Source: Spirochaetia bacterium (GTDB taxonomy: Bacteria > Spirochaetota > Spirochaetia > Treponematales > Treponemataceae). Taken from it: 29,555 bases of DNA. The translations under genes were made by a program, and so were the position numbers. The notes under the pieces were generated by a model. That model saw only the letters and a program-made list of their open reading frames with translations, was not told where the DNA came from and did not search any database. The stretch is from contig CAAGGF010000047.1 in the NCBI GenBank assembly GCA_900769325.1, forward strand, positions 1-29,555, written 5' to 3'. Shown piece by piece: positions 5,994 to 14,766 of this stretch (positions are counted from its first letter, which is position 1; each line of letters begins with the position of its first letter).

Positions 5994-8900
5994 ATGAGTA
6001 CCTATAATATCATAGCCGAAACAAACGAAGCGACTGTAGTTTCAGAATATATTCCGCCTGAGCACCGTAAACGTTCTTACCAGAGCGAAGCGGATCTTGA
6101 AAAGAATTTTATTGAAGACTTATCTGAACAAGGCTATGAATATCTTGCCATTAAAACCGAAGACGACCTTGTTGAAAACCTGAAAAAGCAGATAGAAAAA
6201 CTTAATCATATAACATTTAGCGAAAATGAATGGCTCAGATTTTACGGCCATGTTCTTGCAAATCAAAATGAAGGAATTGAGGAAAAAACAGAAAAAATTC
6301 AAAATGACGGTCATGTTCAATATCTTATTCGTGATGATGGCTCAACTAAAAATATTTATCTTATTGACAAAAAAAATATCCATAACAACTATCTGCAAGT
6401 TATAAATCAGTTTACACCGGAAGGCGGGCGGTATGCTAACCGATATGATGTAACAATTCTTGTAAACGGACTTCCTTTGGTTCATTGTGAATTAAAAAGA
6501 CGCGGTGTAAATATTCGTGAAGCGTTCAATCAAATTCGCCGTTATAACCGTGACAGCTTCTGGGCAGGTGCCGGGCTTTTTCAGTTCATCCAGATTTTCA
6601 TTATCTCTAACGGAACGAATACAAAATATTTTTCAAATACTACTCGTGAAGCCAGCATAAAAGAAAAGACTTGCAAAAAGGGAAGCGGAAAAAAAACAAG
6701 TAACTCTTATGAATTTACTTCTTATTGGGCAGATGCTAACAATAAAATCATAAATGACCTTGAAGATTTTACCCGCACTTTCCTTGCAAAACATACAATC
6801 TTAAATATCCTTACAAAATATTGTGTCTTTGATACAAATAATACTCTTCTTGTAATGCGGCCTTATCAGATTGCAGCTACAGAGCGAATTTTGAATAAGA
6901 TTCTTGTTTCAAGCAACTATCACAAAGAAGGCACGATTGAAGCAGGCGGTTTTATCTGGCACACGACCGGAAGCGGCAAGACGCTTACAAGTTTTAAGAC
7001 TGCGATTCTTGCAAGCCAGATGGACTGTATCGACAAAGTTTTGTTTGTTGTAGACCGCAAAGACTTAGACTACCAGACAATGAAGGAATACGATCGCTTC
7101 CAAAAGGATGCGGCTAACTCAAATAAGTCTGTTGCCATCCTCAAAAAACAACTTGAAGATGATAACTGTAAGATTATCATTACTACAATCCAGAAACTCG
7201 GAATTTTCATCAAAAAGAATAAAGGTCATCCGATTTTTCAAAGTCATATAGTTATGATTTTTGATGAATGTCATCGCTCACAGTTTGGCGATTTGCATAA
7301 GGATATTGTAAAGAGCTTTAAAAAGTTCCACCTGTTCGGTTTTACGGGAACTCCAATTTTCCAGAAAAACGCAGGTGCAAACGGTACGGGCGGAATAAGA
7401 ACTACAGACCAGGCCTTTGGTGAAAAGCTCCATACTTATACAATTGTAGATGCAATCAACGACCACAATGTTCTGCCTTTCCGTATTGATTATATTAAAA
7501 CTATCAGAATGAAAGATGGTGTAAAAGACAAAGACGTCGCCGGAATAGATAAAGAAAATGCACTATCCGCTCCTGAGCGAATTTCTGCTGTTGTCTCTTA
7601 CATAATCGAACACTTCGACCAGAAAACAAAACGCAATACTCACGGCGGTGTGTATGAGTTCAAGGCTCTTACAAATATTGCTGAAAGTGCAACAGCAAGA
7701 GACAGGGGAAGCGTTAAGGAACAGAAAGAACTAAAACATATCTCTGGCTTTAATTCCATGTTCTGTGTTCAGTCCATAGATACGGCCATCAAATATTATG
7801 CCGAGTTCAAAAAACAGATTTCCGAACACCCGGAATGCGGCTTAAAAGTCGGAATGATATACAGCTTTGGAGCTAATGAGGCAGAAGATGAAAACGGCTT
7901 TGTTGATGATGAAAACTCTGACGATACAGCTGGTCTTGACGTTGTAAGCCGAGATTACCTTGAAAGTGCTATCAAAGATTATAATGCACTTTTCCATACG
8001 GATTATGACACATCTTCCGATAAGTTCCAGAACTATTACAAAGATGTATCGCTCCGCATGAAAAACAAGGAACTTGATATTCTTATCGTTGTAAATATGT
8101 TCCTTACAGGCTTTGATGCCACAACTTTGAATACGCTCTGGGTAGACAAAAATCTTAAGATGCACGGACTGATTCAGGCTTACAGCCGTACAAACCGTAT
8201 TTTGAATTCAATCAAGACATTCGGAAATATTGTCTGCTTCCGTGACTTGTCTGAAAAAACAGATGAAGCGATTGCTTTGTTCGGCGATAAAAATGCAAAA
8301 GGAACAATTCTTTTGCGTAGTTTTGATGATTACTACAACGGCTTTACTGACGAAAAAGACAAGTATCATAAAGGCTATACCGAACTTGTGGACGAACTTC
8401 TTACAAAGTTTCCTCTTGATGGCTTCAAAAACAATGTAATTACTCAAGAAGTTAAGAAAGAATTCGTAATGCTTTACGGTGCAATTCTCCGTATGCGTAA
8501 CATTCTTACAACATTCGACCAGTTCGATGGTGACACACTTCTTGAAATAAACGATTTGCAGGATTACCAGAGTCATTACATAGACATTCATGATGAAATC
8601 AGACCAGATGAAAAAGCTGAAAAAGAAAACATAAATGATGATATTGTCTTTGAAATGGAACTTATCAAACAAGTTGATATAAACATCGATTATATCTTAA
8701 TGCTTGTTGCAAAATACCATGATTCTAACTGCAAGAATTCAGAAATTCTTGTAGATATTAAAAAGGCTATTGGTGGTAGTATTGAACTTAGAAGCAAAAA
8801 ACAACTTATTGAAGACTTTATTGCTCAGATAAATACTTCAACCGATGTTCAAAAAGACTGGCAGAGCTACATTGCCAAAAAGCGGAAAGAAGAACTTTCT

Positions 8901-9110
8901 GCAATTATCACGGAACAAAAACTAAAACCAGAGGAAACTCGTACATTCATTGAAAATTCATTCCGCGACGGAAACTTGCGTACAACAGGAACAGACATTG
9001 ATAAAATTCTTCCGGCAGTTTCAAGATTCGGCGGCGGCAACAGAAGCGAAGTCAAAAAGATTGTTATTGAACGACTTACAGAATTCTTTGAAAAGTATTT
9101 CGGTGTGTAA
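5994..9110 (+). CDS. hsdR: Type I restriction endonuclease subunit R
   Basis: 1038 aa, the normal size of EcoR124-type HsdR. The N-terminal nuclease domain shows the PD-(D/E)xK set D152...E166-L-K168 (in DVTILVNG and HCELKRRG). The SF2 translocase follows: motif I TTGSGKT (324-330), motif II DECH (424-427), motif III GFTGTP (449-454), and motif VI QAYSRTNRI in the second RecA domain. The C-terminal region is helical and should bind the methylase. HsdR cuts DNA after ATP-driven translocation when the HsdM2S complex finds an unmethylated site. GGAG precedes the ATG by about 9 bp. It lies after the PIN pair and RelE remnant, so it may need its own promoter or long read-through from hsdM. The gene is intact. 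Confidence 0.97.
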   Translation: MSTYNIIAETNEATVVSEYIPPEHRKRSYQSEADLEKNFIEDLSEQGYEYLAIKTEDDLVENLKKQIEKLNHITFSENEWLRFYGHVLANQNEGIEEKTEKIQNDGHVQYLIRDDGSTKNIYLIDKKNIHNNYLQVINQFTPEGGRYANRYDVTILVNGLPLVHCELKRRGVNIREAFNQIRRYNRDSFWAGAGLFQFIQIFIISNGTNTKYFSNTTREASIKEKTCKKGSGKKTSNSYEFTSYWADANNKIINDLEDFTRTFLAKHTILNILTKYCVFDTNNTLLVMRPYQIAATERILNKILVSSNYHKEGTIEAGGFIWHTTGSGKTLTSFKTAILASQMDCIDKVLFVVDRKDLDYQTMKEYDRFQKDAANSNKSVAILKKQLEDDNCKIIITTIQKLGIFIKKNKGHPIFQSHIVMIFDECHRSQFGDLHKDIVKSFKKFHLFGFTGTPIFQKNAGANGTGGIRTTDQAFGEKLHTYTIVDAINDHNVLPFRIDYIKTIRMKDGVKDKDVAGIDKENALSAPERISAVVSYIIEHFDQKTKRNTHGGVYEFKALTNIAESATARDRGSVKEQKELKHISGFNSMFCVQSIDTAIKYYAEFKKQISEHPECGLKVGMIYSFGANEAEDENGFVDDENSDDTAGLDVVSRDYLESAIKDYNALFHTDYDTSSDKFQNYYKDVSLRMKNKELDILIVVNMFLTGFDATTLNTLWVDKNLKMHGLIQAYSRTNRILNSIKTFGNIVCFRDLSEKTDEAIALFGDKNAKGTILLRSFDDYYNGFTDEKDKYHKGYTELVDELLTKFPLDGFKNNVITQEVKKEFVMLYGAILRMRNILTTFDQFDGDTLLEINDLQDYQSHYIDIHDEIRPDEKAEKENINDDIVFEMELIKQVDINIDYILMLVAKYHDSNCKNSEILVDIKKAIGGSIELRSKKQLIEDFIAQINTSTDVQKDWQSYIAKKRKEELSAIITEQKLKPEETRTFIENSFRDGNLRTTGTDIDKILPAVSRFGGGNRSEVKKIVIERLTEFFEKYFGV

Positions 9111-9138
9111 TAGAAGAGGAGATTCTCTAAAAATTTGT

Positions 9139-9218
9139 GTCATGCTGAACTCGTTTCAGCATCCCACTGGCGGGTGTAAAGACCTATAAATGGGATTCCG
9201 AAACAAGTTCGGGATGAC
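9139..9218 (-). repeat. 80-bp dispersed repeat (second family), inverted relative to the copy at 15549
   Basis: The reverse complement of this stretch aligns without gaps to 15549-15628, with 12 mismatches in 80 bp by hand count. It contains small hairpins (ATGCTGAA/TTCAGCAT, TCCGAA/TTCGGGA). Degenerate echoes of its end (TTCGGAATGAC, TTCGTGATGAC, TTCGGGATGAG) follow to about 9280. The 9111-9376 gap otherwise holds only the promoter of the next gene. Confidence 0.85.
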
Positions 9219-9361
9219 AGTTTAGGTTCGGAATGACAGTTTAACTGTTCGTGATGACATTTTGAGCGTTCGGGATGAGATTTGTGAGGGTTATTGAAAC
9301 TTAGTTTTCTATAAGATTTTACTTTATTTTTAAAATATAGATATTAATTTTTTTAAATCCG

Positions 9362-9370
9362 TGTTATAAT
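9362..9370 (+). promoter_or_regulatory. Extended -10 promoter placing transcription start at the GTG start codon
   Basis: TGTTATAAT (TGn plus TATAAT at 9365-9370) ends 6 bp before GTG 9377. No clear -35 is seen and there is no Shine-Dalgarno before the GTG. The start point expected 7 bases after the hexamer is the G of the start codon, so the mRNA would be leaderless. Confidence 0.6.
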
Positions 9371-9376
9371 GTTTTT

Positions 9377-11050
9377 GTGCTAACCGAATTAAATAAAGAA
9401 TTTCATGAGTCAGAAGAGCATACGCTTTTTATAATTGGAACGAACGGCGAAGAACGCCAGAGTTTAATCGATTTTTTTCAGTCAGAATATAAAATAATCA
9501 CTGATTCTGCAAAAAACGGTGTCGATGTTTTAATAGAAAACCGTAAAAAAATCTGCGCGATTTTAATCGATGTTGAAGATACTTTCAAAGATGCTTTCGA
9601 TTTGTTGGAAATCATCAAGAACGATTCAGATTTTTCAAACATTCCGGTGATTGTAATTGCAAACACTGATTCTGTTGAATATGCAGAAAAATGTTTTTCA
9701 CTCGGAGTTTCAGATTTTCTTATTCGTCCGTTTAATTTAAAACTTTGTGCTGTCCGGCTTCGTAATCTCGTAAAAATGAACGAAATGAAAGAGGTCCTGC
9801 ACGAACTTGCACGGGATGAACTTACGCTTCTTTTCACAAAACAGTCGTTTATTCACCGTGCAAACGATAAAATCAAAAAGCACCCGAACACCGAATTCGG
9901 AATTTTGGGAATCGAGTTTGAAAATTTTAAAATCACGAACAGTCAGTATGGTCAGGAAAAATGCGATGAATATCTTGCTTACATCGGCCGCCAGATTCGT
10001 GAAATAATTTCAACAGGAATTCCGGGCCGTTACAGCGGGGATCAGTTTGTAGTTCTTTTTGAATTAAATTACGCGTTCGACGAAAACTATGTAGAAAAAA
10101 TGATTGACATTCTAAAAAAGAATTCGCCGATTCCAACTCAAACTATAAAATTCGGTTTTTATTCTCCAATAGATACTTCCGTGCCAATCGTAAATTGCTG
10201 TGACCGAGCTTTCCTTGCCATAAAAGAAATAAAAGGGCTTTATGAAAAAAGAATCGCTTTTTACGATGAACGCATAAATCAGCAGCTTATTCACGAACAG
10301 AAAATTCAGATTTCAATGGAATCATCTTTAAAAAACGGTGAATTTCAGGTTTACTATCAGCCAAAACATAATTCCCAGACTGGAAAAATTGCCGGTGCAG
10401 AGGCGTTAATCCGTTGGATTCATCCTGAATACGGTTTTATGTCGCCGGGTCAGTTTATTCCGCTGTTTGAAAAAAATGGTTTCATCTCAAAAGTCGATGC
10501 TTATGTTTTAAAGCGCGTATGTGAAGATTTGAGCCGATGGCAAAAAGATGGAATTACTGTTGTGCCGATTTCAATAAATGTTTCTCGCAGGGATTATTTT
10601 GTTGATGGCTGGTTTGATAATCAGTTAAAAACAATTGACAGTTACAAAATCGACCACAATCTGATTCATCTTGAAGTTACAGAATCCCTTTACTGTGAGC
10701 AGACTGATTTAATTATTCAGCAGGTTTCAAAAGCTCAGAATCTCGGCTATAAAATCGAAATGGACGACTTTGGTTCAGGATATTCTTCTCTTGGAATGCT
10801 TGCAACTTTTCCGCTTGATGTTATAAAACTCGACATTAGTTTTGTCCGCCAGCTGGAAGTAAATGAAATCGTCGTTGAAAGCATTATCAAAATGGCTCAT
10901 AGGCTGAATTTTACTACGGTTGCAGAAGGTGTAGAAACAGAAGAGCAGGTGAAAGTTTTAAAGAACCTTGGCTGCGATTTAATTCAGGGGTATTACTATT
11001 CAAAACCTCTTCCTGCAAAAGACTTTGAAGAATATTTACGCCGGCAATAA
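9377..11050 (+). CDS. Receiver-like/degenerate GGDEF/EAL protein, probable c-di-GMP phosphodiesterase
   Basis: 557 aa from GTG 9377; no ATG lies before the first strand of the receiver, and the upstream -10 box fits a leaderless start. Residues 14-130 have a response-regulator fold, but it lacks the acidic pair (IIGTNGEE), has Arg117 where Lys is normal (RPF), and keeps only D65. It is probably a pseudo-receiver. Residues 145-295 resemble GGDEF but with SGDQF (220-224) instead of GGDEF, so cyclase activity is doubtful. Residues 310-557 are a complete EAL domain: EAL (342-344), N401, E433 (LEVTES), DDFGSG (463-468), K484 and E517 (AEGVETEE). It should hydrolyse c-di-GMP in the cytoplasm, with the degenerate domains possibly sensory. 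No transmembrane segment is visible. Confidence 0.9.
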   Translation: MLTELNKEFHESEEHTLFIIGTNGEERQSLIDFFQSEYKIITDSAKNGVDVLIENRKKICAILIDVEDTFKDAFDLLEIIKNDSDFSNIPVIVIANTDSVEYAEKCFSLGVSDFLIRPFNLKLCAVRLRNLVKMNEMKEVLHELARDELTLLFTKQSFIHRANDKIKKHPNTEFGILGIEFENFKITNSQYGQEKCDEYLAYIGRQIREIISTGIPGRYSGDQFVVLFELNYAFDENYVEKMIDILKKNSPIPTQTIKFGFYSPIDTSVPIVNCCDRAFLAIKEIKGLYEKRIAFYDERINQQLIHEQKIQISMESSLKNGEFQVYYQPKHNSQTGKIAGAEALIRWIHPEYGFMSPGQFIPLFEKNGFISKVDAYVLKRVCEDLSRWQKDGITVVPISINVSRRDYFVDGWFDNQLKTIDSYKIDHNLIHLEVTESLYCEQTDLIIQQVSKAQNLGYKIEMDDFGSGYSSLGMLATFPLDVIKLDISFVRQLEVNEIVVESIIKMAHRLNFTTVAEGVETEEQVKVLKNLGCDLIQGYYYSKPLPAKDFEEYLRRQ

Positions 11051-11082
11051 CATTGTCATTATTCCTTTGTAAAAATATCTAA

Positions 11083-11111
11083 TTGCACAATAGCGTGTTT
11101 TTCTCTATAAT
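11083..11111 (+). promoter_or_regulatory. Sigma-70-type promoter of the amino-acid ABC transporter operon
   Basis: TTGCAC (11083-11088), a 17-bp spacer and TATAAT (11106-11111) form a near-consensus promoter. The predicted start lies near 11118, giving a leader of about 44 nt with GGAGG before ATG 11162. Confidence 0.8.
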
Positions 11112-11161
11112 AAGTCAATCTGCATTTTTTGCGGAATTTCTTATTTTTATCGGAGGCTAAA

Positions 11162-11962
11162 ATGAAAAAGCTGACTTTGGCAGCAGGTATTTGTATGCTT
11201 GCATGTGCTTTTATGGGCTGTTCTAAAAAAACAGAAAAAGGAGAATTCACTGTTCAAAAGGGCAAATTGACAATCGGTATGGAAATCGGTTATCCGCCAT
11301 TTGAATATTATGCAGAAGACGGAAAAACTCCTGTAGGTTTCGATGTTGAACTCGGAACAGAAATTGCAAAACGCCTTAACCTTGATGCAGAATTTATCGA
11401 CACTGCATGGGACGGAATTTTCGCCGGATTAAATACAGAACGATATGATGTTGTAATTTCAGCAGCAACAATCACACCGGAACGAGTTGAAAACTTCCTT
11501 TTCTCTAATCCTTACATCGGAAACGGTCAGGCAATCATCGTAAGAAAAGATTCTGACCTTAAAATCAAGCAGTTCTCTGATCTTCAGGGATTAAAAGTCG
11601 GCTATCAGGCAGAAACAACTTCTGATATTTATACAAAAAAACATTCAGCAGGTCAGTTTAAATACATTGAAAACGCTTATGACAAAGTTATGAACGCTTA
11701 CGATGACCTTCGCCTTAAAAGAATCGATGCAGTTGTAAGCGACGATCTTGTTGCTGTAAGTTACCTCGCTCCAGAAGATTCTCCATTTAAAAGAGTGTGG
11801 GGCGGAACTCCAGACGAATACTTCGGAATCTGTATGAAAAATGACAATACTGTTCTTCAGGAAAAAATCAATGCCGCTTTGAAAGACATGAAAGCTGACG
11901 GAACTCTAAAATCAATTTACATAAAAATCTTCGGAATGGATTTGTCATCAAGCATTCAGTAA
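11162..11962 (+). CDS. Polar amino-acid ABC transporter substrate-binding lipoprotein
   Basis: 266 aa from ATG 11162, chosen because CGGAGG lies 6 bp upstream and the signal peptide begins here; an upstream in-frame ATG at 11129 lacks both. The N-terminus MKKLTLAAGICMLACAFMGC is a lipoprotein signal with Cys20 as the lipidated residue. The rest is a family-3 periplasmic binding protein (GMEIGYPPFEYY, PVGFDVELGTEIAKRL, WDGIFAGLNTERYDVVISAATITPER, GLKVGYQAETTS, DDLVAVSYL). It captures a polar amino acid and delivers it to the permease encoded next. The exact ligand is not readable, although the family includes glutamine, arginine and cystine binders. It is first in a transporter operon. Confidence 0.93.
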   Translation: MKKLTLAAGICMLACAFMGCSKKTEKGEFTVQKGKLTIGMEIGYPPFEYYAEDGKTPVGFDVELGTEIAKRLNLDAEFIDTAWDGIFAGLNTERYDVVISAATITPERVENFLFSNPYIGNGQAIIVRKDSDLKIKQFSDLQGLKVGYQAETTSDIYTKKHSAGQFKYIENAYDKVMNAYDDLRLKRIDAVVSDDLVAVSYLAPEDSPFKRVWGGTPDEYFGICMKNDNTVLQEKINAALKDMKADGTLKSIYIKIFGMDLSSSIQ

Positions 11963-11997
11963 CATATTTTACTTTTTAATAGAAAGGACTTGCATTT

Positions 11998-12654
11998 ATG
12001 GAAATTATAAATAAATTTATTGCCTGGACGCCCCAGTTATTAGACGGAGCAAAAGTTACAATTTTAATTACTTTATGTTCTGTAAGTGCAGGTCTTGTCC
12101 TTGGAATTCTTCTTGCTCTTGGTTCAATGTCAAAAATAAAACTCATAAAATCTTTGAGCAAGGCTTATGTTTTTTTCTTTCGTGGAACGCCGCTTTTGAT
12201 GCAGCTTTATTTTGTGTATTACGGTCTTCCAGAAATCAGTCCGGCACTTACGATTAACAATAAATTTCTTGCAGCATTTATCGCGTTCAGTTTAAACAGC
12301 GGAGCGTACTGCAGTGAAATTTTCCGTTCGGCAATTCAGTCTATAGATAAAGGACAGCTTGAAGCGGGAAAAGTTTTGGGTTTAAGTTATTTTCAGACGA
12401 TGCGGATAATCATTCTTCCGCAGGCTGTAAAGCGCTTGATTCCGCCGGTAGGAAATGAATTCATAATGATGTTAAAAGATGCATCGCTTGTTTCTATTAT
12501 TGCCCTTGCAGATATTACAAAAGTAACCAGAAGCATTCAGTCTTCAACGGCAAGTTCTTTAGTTTATATTCCTGCAATTATTCTGTATCTGATTATTACG
12601 GCTGTATTTACGCTTTTCTTCCATTGGCTTGAAAAGAAAAATACTTTTGAGTAA
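11998..12654 (+). CDS. Polar amino-acid ABC transporter permease
   Basis: 218 aa of the HisM/GlnP class. Hydrophobic segments occur near residues 15-40 (VTILITLCSVSAGLVLGILLAL), 55-75, 80-105 and 185-210. The cytoplasmic EAA loop reads EAGKVLGLSYFQTMRIIILPQAVKRLIPP and is the contact site for the ATPase. FFRGTPLLMQLYF is the conserved N-terminal family motif. It sits in the inner membrane, probably as a homodimer because only one permease gene is present. AGAAAGGA lies about 10 bp before the ATG. It follows the lipoprotein gene by 35 bp and precedes the ATPase by 41 bp, all on one strand. Confidence 0.93.
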   Translation: MEIINKFIAWTPQLLDGAKVTILITLCSVSAGLVLGILLALGSMSKIKLIKSLSKAYVFFFRGTPLLMQLYFVYYGLPEISPALTINNKFLAAFIAFSLNSGAYCSEIFRSAIQSIDKGQLEAGKVLGLSYFQTMRIIILPQAVKRLIPPVGNEFIMMLKDASLVSIIALADITKVTRSIQSSTASSLVYIPAIILYLIITAVFTLFFHWLEKKNTFE

Positions 12655-12695
12655 AAATTCAATGTTTTGTATTTCAGTTTAGGGGAATTTAAATT

Positions 12696-13454
12696 ATGGA
12701 TATGATTAAAGCCGAAGACATTCATGTGTCGTTCAAAAATCTTGAAGTTTTAAAAGGCGTAAGTCTTTCTGTAAAGCCTCAGGAAGTTGTCTGTATCATC
12801 GGTCCAAGTGGTGCTGGAAAATCAACTCTTTTAAGGGCATTAAATCATCTTGAACATATAAAAAACGGAAAAATTTACATCGAAGAACAACTTTTGACTC
12901 ATCACGAAAATGGTGTAAGAAAGTTAAAAATAAATTCTAAAAAAAGGCGTGAAATTCTTCTCGAAGTCGGGATGGTTTTTCAGCGTTTTAATCTTTTTCC
13001 TCATAAAACCGCACTTGAAAATATCATGATTGCTCCTGTAACGGTTTTAAAAAAATCTAAGCAGGAAGCACGCGAGAAGGGGATAGAACTTTTAAATCGC
13101 GTCGGGCTAGGGGATAAAATCAATGAATATCCGTCAAAACTTTCCGGCGGTCAGCAGCAGCGTGTTGCAATCGCAAGGGCTTTGGCAATGGAACCAAAAA
13201 CGATTCTCTTTGATGAACCTACAAGTGCCCTCGACCCGGAATTAGTCGGTGAAGTTCTGGCTGTAATGAAACAGCTTGCAAATGACGGAATGACGATGGT
13301 CGTTGTAACTCACGAAATGGGATTTGCCCGCGAAGTTGCCGACAGGGTAGTTTTTATGGAAGACGGAAAAATTTGCGAAGAAGGTACTCCAGAAGAAATT
13401 TTCCAGAATCCTAAGAGCGAACGACTTCAGCAGTTTTTAAAAGCAGTTTTATAA
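12696..13454 (+). CDS. Polar amino-acid ABC transporter ATP-binding protein (GlnQ-like)
   Basis: 252 aa with a full set of ABC motifs: Walker A GPSGAGKST (36-44), Q-loop VFQRFNLFPH, signature LSGGQQQRVAIARAL, Walker B ILFDEPTSALDPE and the H-loop VVVTHEMGFA. VFQRFNLFPH and MTMVVVTHEMGFAREVADRV are typical of the polar amino-acid subfamily. A short charged insertion (HHENGVRKLKINSKKRRE) lies before the Q-loop, a feature seen in several GlnQ/HisP relatives. Its role is to power uptake by the lipoprotein/permease pair encoded upstream. AGGGGAA precedes the ATG. The EamA gene starts 2 bp after its stop, so the two are likely co-transcribed. Confidence 0.95.
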   Translation: MDMIKAEDIHVSFKNLEVLKGVSLSVKPQEVVCIIGPSGAGKSTLLRALNHLEHIKNGKIYIEEQLLTHHENGVRKLKINSKKRREILLEVGMVFQRFNLFPHKTALENIMIAPVTVLKKSKQEAREKGIELLNRVGLGDKINEYPSKLSGGQQQRVAIARALAMEPKTILFDEPTSALDPELVGEVLAVMKQLANDGMTMVVVTHEMGFAREVADRVVFMEDGKICEEGTPEEIFQNPKSERLQQFLKAVL

Positions 13455-13456
13455 AA

Positions 13457-14407
13457 ATGAATACAGAACTAAATCAAAATCAACCGAAAACTCAAGTTAA
13501 AGGCATAATTTTTCTTTTAATTACGGCGATTATATGGGGAACTTCATTCGTTTCTCAAAGCGTCGGTTCAGAAGTCGTAAAGCCTTTTACTTTTATGGGA
13601 ATCAGAACTCTTTTAGGTTCGTTTGTCCTTATGCCGGTTATTTTTGTACGCGACAAAATTCAGGAAAAATCTTTATCGCCTGCGGAAATCGCAAATAAAA
13701 AAATCAAGGACAGGCGGACGGTCGTAATCGGACTTTTAATCGGAATTGCTTTGTGCCTTGCAACGAATTTTCAGCAATTTGCGTTTAATTACTCAACTAC
13801 TGGAAAAATCGCATTCATCACGGCATCGTATATGTTTTTTGTTCCGATTTCTTCTATTTTTTTCAAGAAAAAACTTCCGGTTGTTACATGGATTTGCGTT
13901 CTGCTTGGATTTATCGGACTTTATTTTCTGTGTTTCAAAAAAAGCGAAAATTTCTCAATCAACAAAGGCGATGCTCTTGCGTTTATATGTGCAATTTTTT
14001 TCACAGTACAGATTTTATTAATAGAAAAATACGCAAAAACCTGCGATGGAATAAGGCTTTCGTGTGCTCAATTTTTCAGTTGCGGTTTAATAAGTCTTAT
14101 TCTGATGTTCATTTTTGAAAGACCTTCGTTTACGGTCGTAAAATCAGCAATTTTACCGATTCTTTATTCTGGAATTATGAGCTGCGGAATTGCATACACG
14201 CTTCAGATTATCGGACAAAAATACTGTGAAGCGACAATTGCTTCTTTGATTATGTGCATGGAGTCTGTATTTGCAACAATTTCGAGTGCAATTTTTGAAC
14301 ATAAACTTCTTCTTCCACGAGAACTTGCAGGATGTATAATAATGTTCAGTGCAATTTTGATTTCGCAATTGTATGATATAGTAAAAGCAAGAAAGAAGTC
14401 TGTCTGA
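13457..14407 (+). CDS. EamA/DMT-superfamily transporter
   Basis: 316 aa with ten predicted hydrophobic segments arranged as two EamA repeats (about 18-160 and 170-310). The N-terminal motif IIFLLITAIIWGTSFVS is characteristic of the drug/metabolite transporter superfamily, as are FNYSTTGKIAFITASYMFFVPI at the end of the first repeat and TIASLIMCMESVFATISS in the second. Members export amino acids, metabolites or toxic compounds; the substrate here is unknown. It begins 2 bp after the amino-acid ABC ATPase and has no separate promoter, so linkage to amino-acid traffic is plausible but inferred. No strong terminator is seen after it; only a weak AT-rich hairpin lies near 14420-14435. Confidence 0.9.
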   Translation: MNTELNQNQPKTQVKGIIFLLITAIIWGTSFVSQSVGSEVVKPFTFMGIRTLLGSFVLMPVIFVRDKIQEKSLSPAEIANKKIKDRRTVVIGLLIGIALCLATNFQQFAFNYSTTGKIAFITASYMFFVPISSIFFKKKLPVVTWICVLLGFIGLYFLCFKKSENFSINKGDALAFICAIFFTVQILLIEKYAKTCDGIRLSCAQFFSCGLISLILMFIFERPSFTVVKSAILPILYSGIMSCGIAYTLQIIGQKYCEATIASLIMCMESVFATISSAIFEHKLLLPRELAGCIIMFSAILISQLYDIVKARKKSV

Positions 14408-14460
14408 TTTTTTATACAATAAAAGAGTTTTATTTATAGCGCGGCAAATTATAGAAGAAG

Positions 14461-14490
14461 AGAGTCATTCCGAATTTATTTCGGAATCTA
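14461..14490 (+). repeat. Partial copy of the second dispersed repeat family
   Basis: The first part (GTCATTCCGAATTTATTTCGGAATC) matches the beginning of the 15549 copy and forms a TTCCGAA/TTCGGAA hairpin. The match then fades. It is the first recognisable item in the 439-bp gap between the EamA and Sel1 genes. Confidence 0.65.
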
Positions 14491-14634
14491 TTTTTATAAA
14501 CAGATAAAATAGAAAAAATATCATGTACTTAAAACTACTTATAATGCGTATTCTGTAAACCGAAGTGCAAACCAATAGAATATTACTCTTTTTTGAGAAG
14601 CTTATATTGCCAAGGAAAGATTATTAATACATTC

Positions 14635-14661
14635 TTGACTATTTGAAGAATGTAATATAAT
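14635..14661 (+). promoter_or_regulatory. Candidate promoter for a small RNA
   Basis: TTGACT (14635-14640), 15 bp and TATAAT (14656-14661). The spacer is shorter than the ideal 17, but both hexamers are close to consensus. A terminator-ended stem begins about 10 bp downstream. Confidence 0.5.
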
Positions 14662-14667
14662 CTTTTT

Positions 14668-14734
14668 ATTAAGAGATTGAGACGAGTTAATGTGTCAGAA
14701 TTTGATGCGTTGAGGTTTCCAATCTCTTTTTTTT
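14668..14734 (+). ncRNA. Candidate small RNA of about 65 nt, terminated by a stem and U run
   Basis: AAGAGATTG (14671-14679) pairs perfectly with CAATCTCTT (14720-14728), and the helix may extend by four pairs past one bulged C. Eight T follow from about 14727. The enclosed segment of about 40 nt has no open frame worth naming. A promoter-like pair ends just before it. No known RNA family was recognised. An alternative is that the stem is merely a long-looped terminator; nothing upstream on the + strand nearer than the EamA gene would need it. Confidence 0.5.
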
Positions 14735-14766
14735 CGCCATATTGAATTTATAATAGCATTTTTAAT

